Both the position numbers and the translations under genes were made by a program. From Myxococcus sp. CA023 (GTDB taxonomy: Bacteria; Myxococcota; Myxococcia; Myxococcales; Myxococcaceae): 41,087 bases of DNA. The DNA is taken from contig NZ_JAAEAH010000083.1 in the NCBI RefSeq assembly GCF_010998615.1, forward strand, positions 1 through 41,087. The letters run 5' to 3'. This document shows, one piece after another, positions 16,782-24,775 of this stretch (positions within the stretch are counted from its first letter, which is position 1; each line of letters opens with the position of its first letter). The notes below the pieces were generated by a model. It was not told the origin of the DNA, ran no database searches, and saw only the letters and a program-made list of their open reading frames with translations.

Positions 16782-16914
16782 CAGGGGCCCGGACTGTCAA
16801 TAAATACTTAGTTTACATGAATTTAACGAGACTCTGTGGCATACGGGAGACCCACACCTGAAGTGAAGGCGCGCGGCCCCCCCACGCCTCCGCCTTCTCA
16901 ATGAGGTCGGAACG

Positions 16915-17910
16915 ATGCGTCGGAGCCTGAAGGGAGCACTGCTGTGGATGATGCCGCTGGGCTTACTGAGTGCCTGCGGTGGAGCACCTGACGCCGCCGG
17001 CGCCGAGGACGCGCTGAGCGAGAGCGCGCAGTCCCTCATCTCCGCGCCGCCGGTGCCGGCCAGCGGCAACATCGCGGACAGCATGTTGTACGTCAGCACC
17101 GTGGCGGTGGGCGGCTCGCAGCAGGACGGCACGTCAGCCCAGCCGGGTTACTACGGATACCGGGTGCAGGTGCAGGCGGGCTCGCAGCTCAAGCTCGAGG
17201 TCACGCACCTGGGCAGCTCCATGTACCTGGACACCGGCCTGTTCCTGTACGGCCCCAAGGATGCGAACGGCAGCTACGGCAACACCGTGCTGGCCCAAGA
17301 CGACGACTCCGGTTACGGGCAACTCAGCAAGGTGGGCCTGGTGACGCTGCCGCAGGACGGCGAGTACCTGGCCGTGGTCGGCTTCATCAACGGCGGTGGC
17401 AAGCAGTTCCGGCTCCAGGTGGACTGCGTGGGCGGGGCGTGCCTGCCCAACCCGCATCCCGCGCCGACGGGCCATGTGCTCACGCTGGTCCAGAGTCCCA
17501 TCACCGCCGACCTCCAGTCCGCGCTGGACGCGGGCAATACCGTGCGCGAGGACAACATCTCACACCTGACTGCGTTCGACTTCGCGTGGACCTACTCTGG
17601 CGAGACGACGCTGGACACGGCGGCCGCGGCCATCCTGGCCAGGGGCCAGTACCGGGCCTATCGCAATGACCCGGCGCCGCTCGTGCTGACGTACGCGCAA
17701 CTGGAGACGTCCATGTACTGGCAGTTCCGCCCGCTGCACCCGGCCATCCTCGCCACCTACGGCAACGGCACGGAGAACGTGCAGGTGAAGCGGTACTACC
17801 GCGAGTTCTCCACCGGCCCCAACGGAGACAACTGGCGGACGCTGAACGTCATCCTCTTCCCCCAGTCGTACAAGGTCGTCGTCTACGAGCAGACCGCGCA
17901 CGAAATCTGA
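16915..17910 (+). CDS. Secreted lipoprotein with PPC-like beta domain, function unknown
   Basis: I do not recognise this 331-residue protein as a whole. It starts with a clear lipoprotein signal (LGLLSAC, Cys near residue 21). Residues of about 50-165 look like the small beta-sandwich of bacterial pre-peptidase C-terminal (PPC) domains: YYGYRVQVQAGSQLKLEVTH, then YLDTGLFLYGP and VLAQDDDSGYGQLSKV, then GEYLAVVGF. After a Cys pair (VDCVGGAC) and a Pro-rich linker comes a roughly 155-residue C-terminal part without a recognisable family. It contains LTYAQLETSMYWQFRPLHPA and ends YKVVVYEQTAHEI. The gene stands alone and is followed by a strong hairpin. It is probably surface or periplasmic and possibly myxobacteria-specific. 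Confidence 0.8.
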   Translation: MRRSLKGALLWMMPLGLLSACGGAPDAAGAEDALSESAQSLISAPPVPASGNIADSMLYVSTVAVGGSQQDGTSAQPGYYGYRVQVQAGSQLKLEVTHLGSSMYLDTGLFLYGPKDANGSYGNTVLAQDDDSGYGQLSKVGLVTLPQDGEYLAVVGFINGGGKQFRLQVDCVGGACLPNPHPAPTGHVLTLVQSPITADLQSALDAGNTVREDNISHLTAFDFAWTYSGETTLDTAAAAILARGQYRAYRNDPAPLVLTYAQLETSMYWQFRPLHPAILATYGNGTENVQVKRYYREFSTGPNGDNWRTLNVILFPQSYKVVVYEQTAHEI

Positions 17911-17922
17911 GGCCGCCGTCTC

Positions 17923-17950
17923 CGTGCCCGGAACTCCACCGCCGGGCACG
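17923..17950. terminator. Hairpin between convergent genes
   Basis: CGTGCCCGG (17923-17931) pairs perfectly with CCGGGCACG (17942-17950) around a 10-nt loop. It sits 13 nt after the lipoprotein stop and 36 nt beyond the end of the convergent hydroxylase gene. There is no T-run on either strand, so terminator function is inferred from position and stem strength. Confidence 0.55.
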
Positions 17951-17985
17951 GGACGAAGCGGGCGCGCAGTGCGCCCCCGTGGCAC

Positions 17986-20247
17986 TCAAACGGAGAGCGT
18001 GCGGGACACCGGCAGCTCGCGGATGCGCGTGCCCGTGAGCGCGAAGATGGCGTTGATGATGGCGGGCGCCACCGGAGGCACGCCGGGCTCGCCAATGCCC
18101 CCGGACGGCAGCTCACTGGGGACGATGTCGACATGAATCTTCCGCGGCGCCTCGCCGATGCGCACCAGCTTGAGGTCGCGGAAGTTCGACTGCTCCGTCA
18201 CGCCGCCCTTCATGGTGACGGCGCCATGCAACGCGATGCTCATGCCAAAGATGATCGAGCCCTCCATCTGTGAGCGCACGCGTTCCGGATTGAGAATCGT
18301 CCCGGCGTCCACCGACACCCACGCCTCGTCGACGCGGATGCGCCCCTGGTCATCCTTGACCACCGAGGCCACCACGGCCACGTAGCTGAGGAAGCTGCGG
18401 TGCGCGGCGAGCCCCAGCGCTCGGCCATTCGCCTTGCGCGCGTCCCAGCCGGACATCGCCGTCACGCGCTCGATGACGCCGCGCAAGCGCCCCGCGTCCA
18501 CGGGGTGGTCCTCCACCGACGCGCCGTAGTTCCGCAGCGCGGTGATGCCCAGCTCCTGGAGCGACGCCTTGCGCGGCGGCCCCAGCACCTCCAGGAGCAT
18601 GTCGCGCGAGTCCGTGCCACGAAGGTGCGCCAGCTCGTCCACGAACGCGTTCACGGAGAAGGCGTGGAAGATGTTGTAGACGGACCGGAGCCAGCCGATG
18701 CGCACGTGCGGAGGCGCCTCGCAGGTCTCCGCCCGGACGTTGGGCACGGAGAGCGCCAGGTCGAGCACGCCCTGCTGGAGGTCCGCCGGACTGGGCCGCG
18801 TGGCCTGCCCGAAGGTGGACGCGATGGGCGGGAACGCGGTGCGGTGCCGCCACGCGATGACCTTGCCGGAGGCATCCAGCCCAGCGGTGAGCTGCTGCGC
18901 GCTGACGGAGTGGTAGTAGTCGTGCCGGACGTCGTCCTCGCGAGTCCATTGCACGCGCACCGGAACGCCCGCTTCCTTCGCAAGCCACACCACCTCGGCG
19001 ATGAAGTCCGCCTTGGACTTGCGGCCGAAGCCTCCGCCCAGGAACGTGACGTGGACCTGGACCTTCTCCTCCGGGAGCTCCGCCGTTGCCGCAGCTACGC
19101 CGCGCGCGGCCTGCGGATGCTGTGTGGGCGCCCAGACCTCACACGTCCCGTTCTCCACCCGCGCCAGGGCCACGGGAGGCTCCATGGGCACGTGGGACTG
19201 GTGAGGGACGTGGTACTCGGCCTGGATGACGCGGGCGGCAGAAGCGAGCGCCTCGTCGATGTCACCGACGTTGCGCGCCACCGTTCCCGGCTCGCGAATC
19301 GACGCCGTCAACTGCTCCCGGTACGTCGTCGAGTCATAGGAGGCGTTCGGCCCGTCCTCCCAGGTGATGTCCAGGGCATCGCGCCCGCGCATCGCCGCCC
19401 AGGTGTTCTCCGCGAGCACCGCGACGCCGCCCCAGAACTGAAACGTGTAGGGCGGCTTCGGCGCGGGCAGCTCGAGAACCTTCTTCACCCCAGGCACCGC
19501 GAGCGCGCGGGTGGCGTCGAAGCGAATGACCTTGCCGCCAACGACGGGCGGGCGCGCCACCACCGCGATGAGCATGCCCGGCAGACGGATGTCGGCGCCG
19601 AACACCGCGGTTCCCGTCACATAGGCTGGACCATCCAGCAGCGGCATGGGCCGGCCCGCCATCCGCAGCTCACTCTTCGGCCGCAGCTTGACGTCCTTCG
19701 CCTTCGGGATGGGCAGCCTCGACGCATCGGCCACGAGTTCGCCAAAGCCCAGCGAGCGCTTGCCATCGCGGAGGAACACCGCGTGGTCGCGGGCCTCGCA
19801 CGCCTCCGGCTTCACCTTCCAGCGGCGGGCGGCGGCGGCCACCAGCATCACCCGAGCGGTGGCCCCCATGCGGCGGATGTCGTCGTACACGCCCCGCACG
19901 CTGCTGGAGCCGTCCGTGTTCTGGTCGCCGTAGACCTTGTCACCGTCGGCCTGGGCCACCGTCACCCGCGCCATGTCCGCGCCCATCTCATCGGCGACGA
20001 GCACCGGCAGCGAGCTGCGCACGCCCTGCCCCATCTCCGAGCGGGCACAGACGATGGTGACCGCTCCGTCCGGAGCCACGTGGACGAACACGTTCGGGTT
20101 CAACCCCGGAGCGCCCTTCGCCGTGGAGGCATCACTGGCCGCCGCGGCCAGGCCGCCGGAGAAGACACCCAGGGCGAGCCCTCCCACGGACAGATTCAGG
20201 CCTTCCAGGAACGAGCGCCGGCTAATCAACGTGAGCAGCTTCGTCAT
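17986..20247 (-). CDS. Exported molybdenum hydroxylase large subunit (isoquinoline 1-oxidoreductase beta/aldehyde oxidase-like)
   Basis: This is the catalytic molybdopterin subunit of a xanthine-dehydrogenase-family enzyme that hydroxylates aldehydes or N-heterocycles. The 753-residue product carries a Tat signal (ISRRSFLEGLNLSVGGLALG), so it should be exported folded with its cofactor. Family features are MGQGVRSSLPVLVADEMG, LGGGFGRKSKADF in the cofactor-binding core, and GGIGEPGVPPVAPAIINA near the C-terminus, containing the catalytic Glu (GxGExxxPP). It lacks a fused FAD domain, fitting the two-subunit IorA/IorB type. It starts 10 nt after the 2Fe-2S subunit gene, with GAGG upstream. No XdhC/CoxI-type chaperone is in the window. 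The substrate cannot be told. Confidence 0.9.
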   Translation of the reverse strand: MTKLLTLISRRSFLEGLNLSVGGLALGVFSGGLAAAASDASTAKGAPGLNPNVFVHVAPDGAVTIVCARSEMGQGVRSSLPVLVADEMGADMARVTVAQADGDKVYGDQNTDGSSSVRGVYDDIRRMGATARVMLVAAAARRWKVKPEACEARDHAVFLRDGKRSLGFGELVADASRLPIPKAKDVKLRPKSELRMAGRPMPLLDGPAYVTGTAVFGADIRLPGMLIAVVARPPVVGGKVIRFDATRALAVPGVKKVLELPAPKPPYTFQFWGGVAVLAENTWAAMRGRDALDITWEDGPNASYDSTTYREQLTASIREPGTVARNVGDIDEALASAARVIQAEYHVPHQSHVPMEPPVALARVENGTCEVWAPTQHPQAARGVAAATAELPEEKVQVHVTFLGGGFGRKSKADFIAEVVWLAKEAGVPVRVQWTREDDVRHDYYHSVSAQQLTAGLDASGKVIAWRHRTAFPPIASTFGQATRPSPADLQQGVLDLALSVPNVRAETCEAPPHVRIGWLRSVYNIFHAFSVNAFVDELAHLRGTDSRDMLLEVLGPPRKASLQELGITALRNYGASVEDHPVDAGRLRGVIERVTAMSGWDARKANGRALGLAAHRSFLSYVAVVASVVKDDQGRIRVDEAWVSVDAGTILNPERVRSQMEGSIIFGMSIALHGAVTMKGGVTEQSNFRDLKLVRIGEAPRKIHVDIVPSELPSGGIGEPGVPPVAPAIINAIFALTGTRIRELPVSRTLSV

Positions 20248-20257
20248 GGCGGCCTCG

Positions 20258-20719
20258 TCACTCCTCGGACATGCCCGCGGCCTTCTTCACGGCCGAGCGG
20301 ATTCGCGTGTACGTCCCACACCGGCAGAGGTTGCCTGCGAGCGACTGGTCGATCTCCTTGTCGGACGGCCGCGGCTTCTTCGCCAGCAGCGCCGCCGCGC
20401 ACATGATCTGCCCCGTCTGGCAGAAGCCACACTGCGGCACACCCAGTTCCACCCAGGCCTTCTGCAGCGGGTGGTTACCGTCGGGCGACAGCCCTTCGAT
20501 GGTCGTCACCGAGTGCCCCTCAGCGCGGCGGATGGGTGTCACGCATGCGCGGACCGGCTGCCCGTCGAGGTGGACGGTGCACGAGCCACACAGCGCCTGG
20601 CCGCAGCCGTACTTCGTGCCGGTGAGCCCGAGCACGTCCCGCACCGCCCACAGCAGCGGCATCTCCGGGTCGACGTCCAGCTCCTTCTCCTCACCGTTGA
20701 TGCGAACGCGAACCGTCAC
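20258..20719 (-). CDS. 2Fe-2S subunit of the molybdenum hydroxylase (IorA/CoxS-like)
   Basis: This small electron-transfer subunit passes electrons from the molybdenum centre. The 153-residue product has two [2Fe-2S] sites. The plant-ferredoxin type is YGCGQALCGSCTVHLDG, with a fourth Cys in VRACVTP. The second has CGFCQTGQIMC and NLCRCGTY. The start is a GTG at 20717-20719 with a strong GAGGAGG seven bases upstream, forming a GTGA overlap with the stop of the upstream cytochrome gene. An in-frame GTG at 20743 is less well placed. No signal peptide is seen, so it is probably carried out with the Tat-dependent large subunit, as known for related enzymes. It is the middle gene of a three-gene operon. 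Confidence 0.93.
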   Translation of the reverse strand: MTVRVRINGEEKELDVDPEMPLLWAVRDVLGLTGTKYGCGQALCGSCTVHLDGQPVRACVTPIRRAEGHSVTTIEGLSPDGNHPLQKAWVELGVPQCGFCQTGQIMCAAALLAKKPRPSDKEIDQSLAGNLCRCGTYTRIRSAVKKAAGMSEE

Positions 20720-21369
20720 GGCCGTGCCTCCTCGCTCGGGCACTCCGAGCCCGTCTCCACCCAGGCCGCGACGATGGCGCCGAACTGCGCCTGCGTTCCC
20801 GGAGCGGGCTCACGCCCCGAGCCCGGGTTCCATCCCCAGGCCACCAATGCGTCGTGGGCGTTGTGTTCAATCATCTGCTCGGGCGTCTTGCCGCCGTTGC
20901 GCTTCATGTCCTTGAGCTGCTCGCACACCTCACGAGGGCTCTTCCCCACCCACGCCATTTCGATGGGGGCGACATGCCACTTCGGCGCGCCGGGCACGCG
21001 TGCCAGGTCCTGATTCTTGTCCTGATGGCAGCTGATGCACTCCATGCCCACCACGCCCTGGTCCTCGGGGCCGCGCACCACGGGCGGGTCATGAAGCTGG
21101 CCGTCGTCACCTTGCAGCGGGCTGTCACCCGCCGGGTGACAGTTCGCGCATCGCGGGTGGAAGAAGACGCGGCTCGCCTCCAGGAAGAGTGCGCGGGAGC
21201 GCTCCTTCCGGTCCAGGATGGCCGCGAAGGCTTCCACGGGGCGCAGCGCGTTGGGGGAAACCTCGGGCAGCGCGGGAATCTGCGCCGCCGCGGCATCGGG
21301 CTCCCGTTTGCACCCTCCCGCCAGCAGGAGGGCGGAGAGCGAGGCCATGACCGGAAGAGATGGCTGCAT
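20716..21369 (-). CDS. Di-heme c-type cytochrome lipoprotein, electron acceptor of the molybdenum hydroxylase
   Basis: This 217-residue exported protein has a lipoprotein signal (SLSALLLAGGC) and two heme c attachment motifs, CANCH (followed by PAGDSP) and CISCH, about 40 residues apart. It probably takes electrons from the hydroxylase complex to the respiratory chain. The middle region (HPPVVRGPEDQGVVGMECISCHQD) suggests a compact multi-heme fold rather than a classic cytochrome c, and the C-terminal part has no further heme site. The ATG at 21369 begins the signal peptide; ten more in-frame residues upstream are possible. It is the first gene of the operon and overlaps the 2Fe-2S gene by four bases, indicating coupled translation. 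Confidence 0.85.
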   Translation of the reverse strand: MQPSLPVMASLSALLLAGGCKREPDAAAAQIPALPEVSPNALRPVEAFAAILDRKERSRALFLEASRVFFHPRCANCHPAGDSPLQGDDGQLHDPPVVRGPEDQGVVGMECISCHQDKNQDLARVPGAPKWHVAPIEMAWVGKSPREVCEQLKDMKRNGGKTPEQMIEHNAHDALVAWGWNPGSGREPAPGTQAQFGAIVAAWVETGSECPSEEARP

Positions 21370-21446
21370 CGCGCCAAGGCTCCGGCATGTCCGTACCAAC
21401 TACAAGGCGAATGTTCGGGGGCCAGGATGACCCCACACGTGACGGT

Positions 21447-24101
21447 TCAGTGGACGGCACTCGCTTCAGCCTGCGCGCCTTCCGCCTCAGCGGCCTCCAC
21501 TTCATCAAACCGGAATTTTCCGTCCTTGAAGTCCGCTCTCACGCGGCTGTTCTCATGGATGTCGCCCGAGATGAGCTTCTCCGCGAGCGGCGCCTCGATG
21601 GCGCGCTGGATTTCACGCCGCAGCGGACGCGCGCCGAAGGTTGGGTCCCATCCCTTGTCCACCAGCGCTTCCAGCGCCGCGGGCGTCACCTCCAGCTCGA
21701 TGCCCTGGCCATGCAACAGGCGGCGCGTCTTCTCCAGCATCAAGTCCACGATGGCGCGCAGCTGCGCGCGGTTGAGCGGCTCGAAGACCACCGTCTCGTC
21801 GATGCGGTTGAGGAACTCGGGCGGGAAGTGCCCCTTGAGCACGCCCATGACGCGCTCCCGCATGCGCTCCTGCGGCTCCTTGCGCGCGGTGGACTCCTGG
21901 ATGAGGTGCGAGCCCAGGTTGCTGGTGCCGATGATGACGGTGTTCTTGAAGTTCACCACCGTGCCCTGCGCGTCCGTGAGCCGCCCGTCATCCAGCACCT
22001 GGAGCAGCATGTGGAACACGTCGGGGTGGGCCTTCTCCACCTCGTCGAAGAGGAGCACGGCGTAGGGCCGCCGCCGCACGGCCTCGGTGAGCTGCCCGCC
22101 CTCCTCGTAGCCGACATAGCCCGGAGGCGCGCCCACCAGCCGGCTCACGGTGTGTTTCTCCATGTACTCACTCATGTCGAAGCGGATGAGCGCCTTCTCG
22201 TCACCGAAGAGCAGCTCCGCCAGCGTCTTCGCCAGCTCCGTCTTGCCCACGCCCGTGGGGCCCAGGAAGAGGAAGGAGCCGATGGGGCGCGACTCGTCCT
22301 TGAGCCCCGCCCTCGCCCGCCGGATGGCCTGGGACAGCACGCGGATGGCCTCGTCCTGACCGATGACGCGCTCGTGCAGCCGCGACTCCAGCTCCAGCAG
22401 CTTCTTGCGCTCGTCCTCCGTCATCTGCGTCACGGGGATGCCCGTCATGCGCGACAGCACCTCCGCGACGTCCTCGGCGCGGACCTCCGGCGTCTCACCG
22501 GACTTCTGCGTGCGGCGCTCCTTCTGCGCGCTCTGGACCTCGCGCTCGGCGGCGTTCAGCTTCGACTCCAGCTCCTGGATGCGCGGGCCCGCCTTCCGGT
22601 CGCGTGCCTCGTCGAGCGAGCGCTTCACCTTCACCACCTCATGCTCGGCGTTCACCAGTCGCTCCGGTGGCAGCGTGAGCCGCAAGCGCACGCGGGCCGC
22701 CGCCTGGTCCACCAGGTCGATGGCCTTGTCCGGCAGGAAGCGCCCTGTGACGTAACGGTCCGACAGCTCCACCGCCGCCACCAGCGCCTCGTCCGCGATG
22801 CGCACGCGGTGGTGGGATTCGTAGCGGTCCTTGAGGCCTCGCAGAATCTCAATGGCCTGCTCGGCCGTCGGCTCCGGGACGACCACGGGCTGGAAGCGGC
22901 GTTCGAGCGCGGCATCCTTCTCGATGCGCTTGCGGTATTCATCCAACGTCGTCGCGCCGATGACGTGCAGCTCGCCGCGCGCCAGGGATGGCTTGAGCAT
23001 GTTGCCCGCATCCATGGCACCCTCCGCCGCGCCCGCCCCGACGATGGTGTGAACCTCGTCGATGAAGAGGACGATGTCGTCGCTGTGCTCCTTCACCTCG
23101 TCCATGACCTTCTTCAGCCGCTCCTCGAACTCACCGCGGTACTTGCTGCCCGCGAGCAGGCCGGACAGGTCCAGTTGCAGCACGCGCTTGTCGCGCAGCG
23201 TGTCCGGGACCGCGGCGGAGATGATGCGCTGGGCAATGCCCTCCACGATGGCCGTCTTGCCCACGCCTGGCTCACCGATGAGCACGGGGTTGTTCTTCGT
23301 GCGACGCGAGAGGATTTCGAGCGTGGTCTCGATTTCGTTGGCCCGCCCCACCACCGGGTCCAGCTTCCCTTCCGAGGCCAGGCTCGTCAGGTCGCGGCAG
23401 TACTCGTCCAGCGTGGGCGTGGGCGACCGGCGTGCCTCGGATGAAGGTGCCAGCGCTTCCGCGACGGCCGCGCGCGCCTTGCCGTGCTGGGCCCCTTGCT
23501 CGCGCAGAATCTCCGACGCCAAGCCTTCCCCTTCGTGCAGCAACCCCAGCAGCACGTGTTCGGGCCCCACATAGGAATGTCCCAGCTCGTAGGCCTCCTG
23601 GTACGCGAGTTCCAGGGCGCGCTTCGCATGCGGCGACAGCTCGGGACGCTCCATGGGGCGCTTCCCACGGCGCATCTCGGACTCGGCGCGCTCGGCGACG
23701 CGGGCCGGGTCCAGCTTCATGCGGCTGAGCGCGGTCCGGCCCAGCGGGTCCTTCGCGAGCGCCACCAGCAGGTGCTCCGTGTCGATGAACGCAGCACCCG
23801 CGCTTCGCGCCGCCTCGAAGGCCGCTTCCAGTACGCGCCGCGTCTCATCGGAGAAGGCCTCGGTGATGTCGTAGCGCTCCACCGGCTGCTGAAGTGAACG
23901 CGACAGCCCCCCGAAGTCCTCTTCTCCGAAGTCACTGAAGAACTGGTCGAAGAGCGACGTGCCCAGGCCCATGCGGCCGAAGCGCGAGCGCTGGCTGCTA
24001 CAGACGTCACACAGGGACTCGGTGGTCCGCCGGTTCCCCATGACGCGGGTGACTCGGGTGGTCGCCGGGCGTTGGTGGCAGAGGTCGCAGACATTGGCCA
24101 T
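21447..24101 (-). CDS. Clp/Hsp100 AAA+ ATPase with N-terminal zinc finger (ClpG/ClpK/ClpE-like disaggregase candidate)
   Basis: This is probably a stress-linked ATP-driven protein unfoldase. Architecture of the 884-residue product: a zinc finger at residues 5-35 (CDLC and CDVC); a double Clp-N domain at about 70-210 (FIDTEHLLVAL, YVGPEHVLLGLLHEGEG); ring 1 with GEPGVGKT near 276, LFIDEVHTIVGAG and ALERRF; a short coiled M domain (QELESKLNAAEREVQ); and ring 2 with GPTGVGKT near 614, canonical pore loop PPGYVGYEEGG, LLFDEVEKAHP, TSNLG and FLNRIDE. The stretch after TSNLG (SHLIQESTARKEPQERM) resembles ClpB and has no [LIV]G[FL] tripeptide, the ClpP-docking loop of ClpA/C/X. With the short M domain and zinc finger this fits stand-alone ClpG/ClpK-type disaggregases. 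Monocistronic and divergent from the next gene. Confidence 0.88.
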   Translation of the reverse strand: MANVCDLCHQRPATTRVTRVMGNRRTTESLCDVCSSQRSRFGRMGLGTSLFDQFFSDFGEEDFGGLSRSLQQPVERYDITEAFSDETRRVLEAAFEAARSAGAAFIDTEHLLVALAKDPLGRTALSRMKLDPARVAERAESEMRRGKRPMERPELSPHAKRALELAYQEAYELGHSYVGPEHVLLGLLHEGEGLASEILREQGAQHGKARAAVAEALAPSSEARRSPTPTLDEYCRDLTSLASEGKLDPVVGRANEIETTLEILSRRTKNNPVLIGEPGVGKTAIVEGIAQRIISAAVPDTLRDKRVLQLDLSGLLAGSKYRGEFEERLKKVMDEVKEHSDDIVLFIDEVHTIVGAGAAEGAMDAGNMLKPSLARGELHVIGATTLDEYRKRIEKDAALERRFQPVVVPEPTAEQAIEILRGLKDRYESHHRVRIADEALVAAVELSDRYVTGRFLPDKAIDLVDQAAARVRLRLTLPPERLVNAEHEVVKVKRSLDEARDRKAGPRIQELESKLNAAEREVQSAQKERRTQKSGETPEVRAEDVAEVLSRMTGIPVTQMTEDERKKLLELESRLHERVIGQDEAIRVLSQAIRRARAGLKDESRPIGSFLFLGPTGVGKTELAKTLAELLFGDEKALIRFDMSEYMEKHTVSRLVGAPPGYVGYEEGGQLTEAVRRRPYAVLLFDEVEKAHPDVFHMLLQVLDDGRLTDAQGTVVNFKNTVIIGTSNLGSHLIQESTARKEPQERMRERVMGVLKGHFPPEFLNRIDETVVFEPLNRAQLRAIVDLMLEKTRRLLHGQGIELEVTPAALEALVDKGWDPTFGARPLRREIQRAIEAPLAEKLISGDIHENSRVRADFKDGKFRFDEVEAAEAEGAQAEASAVH

Positions 24102-24266
24102 GGTTTCGGGTCCCCCGAACGACGGTTCAATGCCAACGCTAGGGACGGCCGGTGCGCATCACCTCGGCCCCAGGGCAGGGCCGGGCGTCCAAGGTGGCCC
24201 CCCGTTGCAGGGGACGCTAACCTGCCGGAAGAGTCGTTTTTTCCATGCCCTCCGGGAGTCCCCGAC

Positions 24267-24701
24267 ATGTCCGAGCAGAAGCCCCGCCTGAAGCGCCCCG
24301 TGGAGAATGTCCGCGCCGAGCTGCTCGCGGACCCAGACACCCAGCGCATCGCGAAGTCCCTCGATATGGAGCTGGAGGCCTACGTCGAGCTGGTCCTCGA
24401 CTACGCCCAGAACCCGGACAAGGAGCCAACGCTCATCGTTGCCCCGGACGAGGAGCTGCGCGCCGCCGGCTACAACCCGCCGACCACCCAGGACGTCGCC
24501 AACTTCTTCATCGCCGCCGCCAATGGAGAGCTGGGCATTGGCCCGCCCAAGTCCTATTACAGTGGCTTCGAAGGGAAGCAGGACGACGCGAACAAGCCGT
24601 CACTCCGTGGGGATGAGGGCCAGGAGCCCGTGAAGGTGGACGAGGAGACCAGCCAGAAGCTCCGCCAGCACGTGCCCAAGGGCGGGCCTGATCGCGTTTA
24701 G
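24267..24701 (+). CDS. Small hypothetical protein, soluble
   Basis: I do not recognise this 144-residue protein. It is charged, with no signal peptide or membrane segment. The N-terminal half contains RAELLADPDTQRIAKSLDME and LEAYVELVLDYAQNPDKEPTL, predicted helical. A middle stretch reads AGYNPPTTQDVANFFIAAANG, and a low-complexity acidic tail follows. The ATG at 24267 has GGGAG upstream; the frame is open for 65 codons before it but runs back into the start of the divergent Clp gene. The glycine-rich protein gene begins 74 nt downstream on the same strand, so they may be cotranscribed. The third-position GC bias supports a real gene. Confidence 0.75.
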   Translation: MSEQKPRLKRPVENVRAELLADPDTQRIAKSLDMELEAYVELVLDYAQNPDKEPTLIVAPDEELRAAGYNPPTTQDVANFFIAAANGELGIGPPKSYYSGFEGKQDDANKPSLRGDEGQEPVKVDEETSQKLRQHVPKGGPDRV

Positions 24702-24775
24702 GCGGATTTGACGCAACTTTCTCCCACGCTCCCCGACAATCCGTACATTCACCCCCTTTCATAGAGGTTTCCCCC

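Noticed and set aside
16795..16800. Minus-strand TTGACA as a sigma-70 -35 for the flavin reductase operon
   Set aside because: No acceptable -10 lies 16-18 bases downstream, so I kept it only as a remark.
18400..20406. Long plus-strand frame opposite the molybdenum hydroxylase
   Set aside because: It is an Arg/His-rich antisense shadow; the minus strand carries the conserved hydroxylase motifs and a Tat signal.
21360..23444. Long plus-strand frame opposite the zinc-finger Clp gene
   Set aside because: Low-information composition (Leu/His/Arg), no domain, and it lies across a complete Clp ATPase on the other strand.
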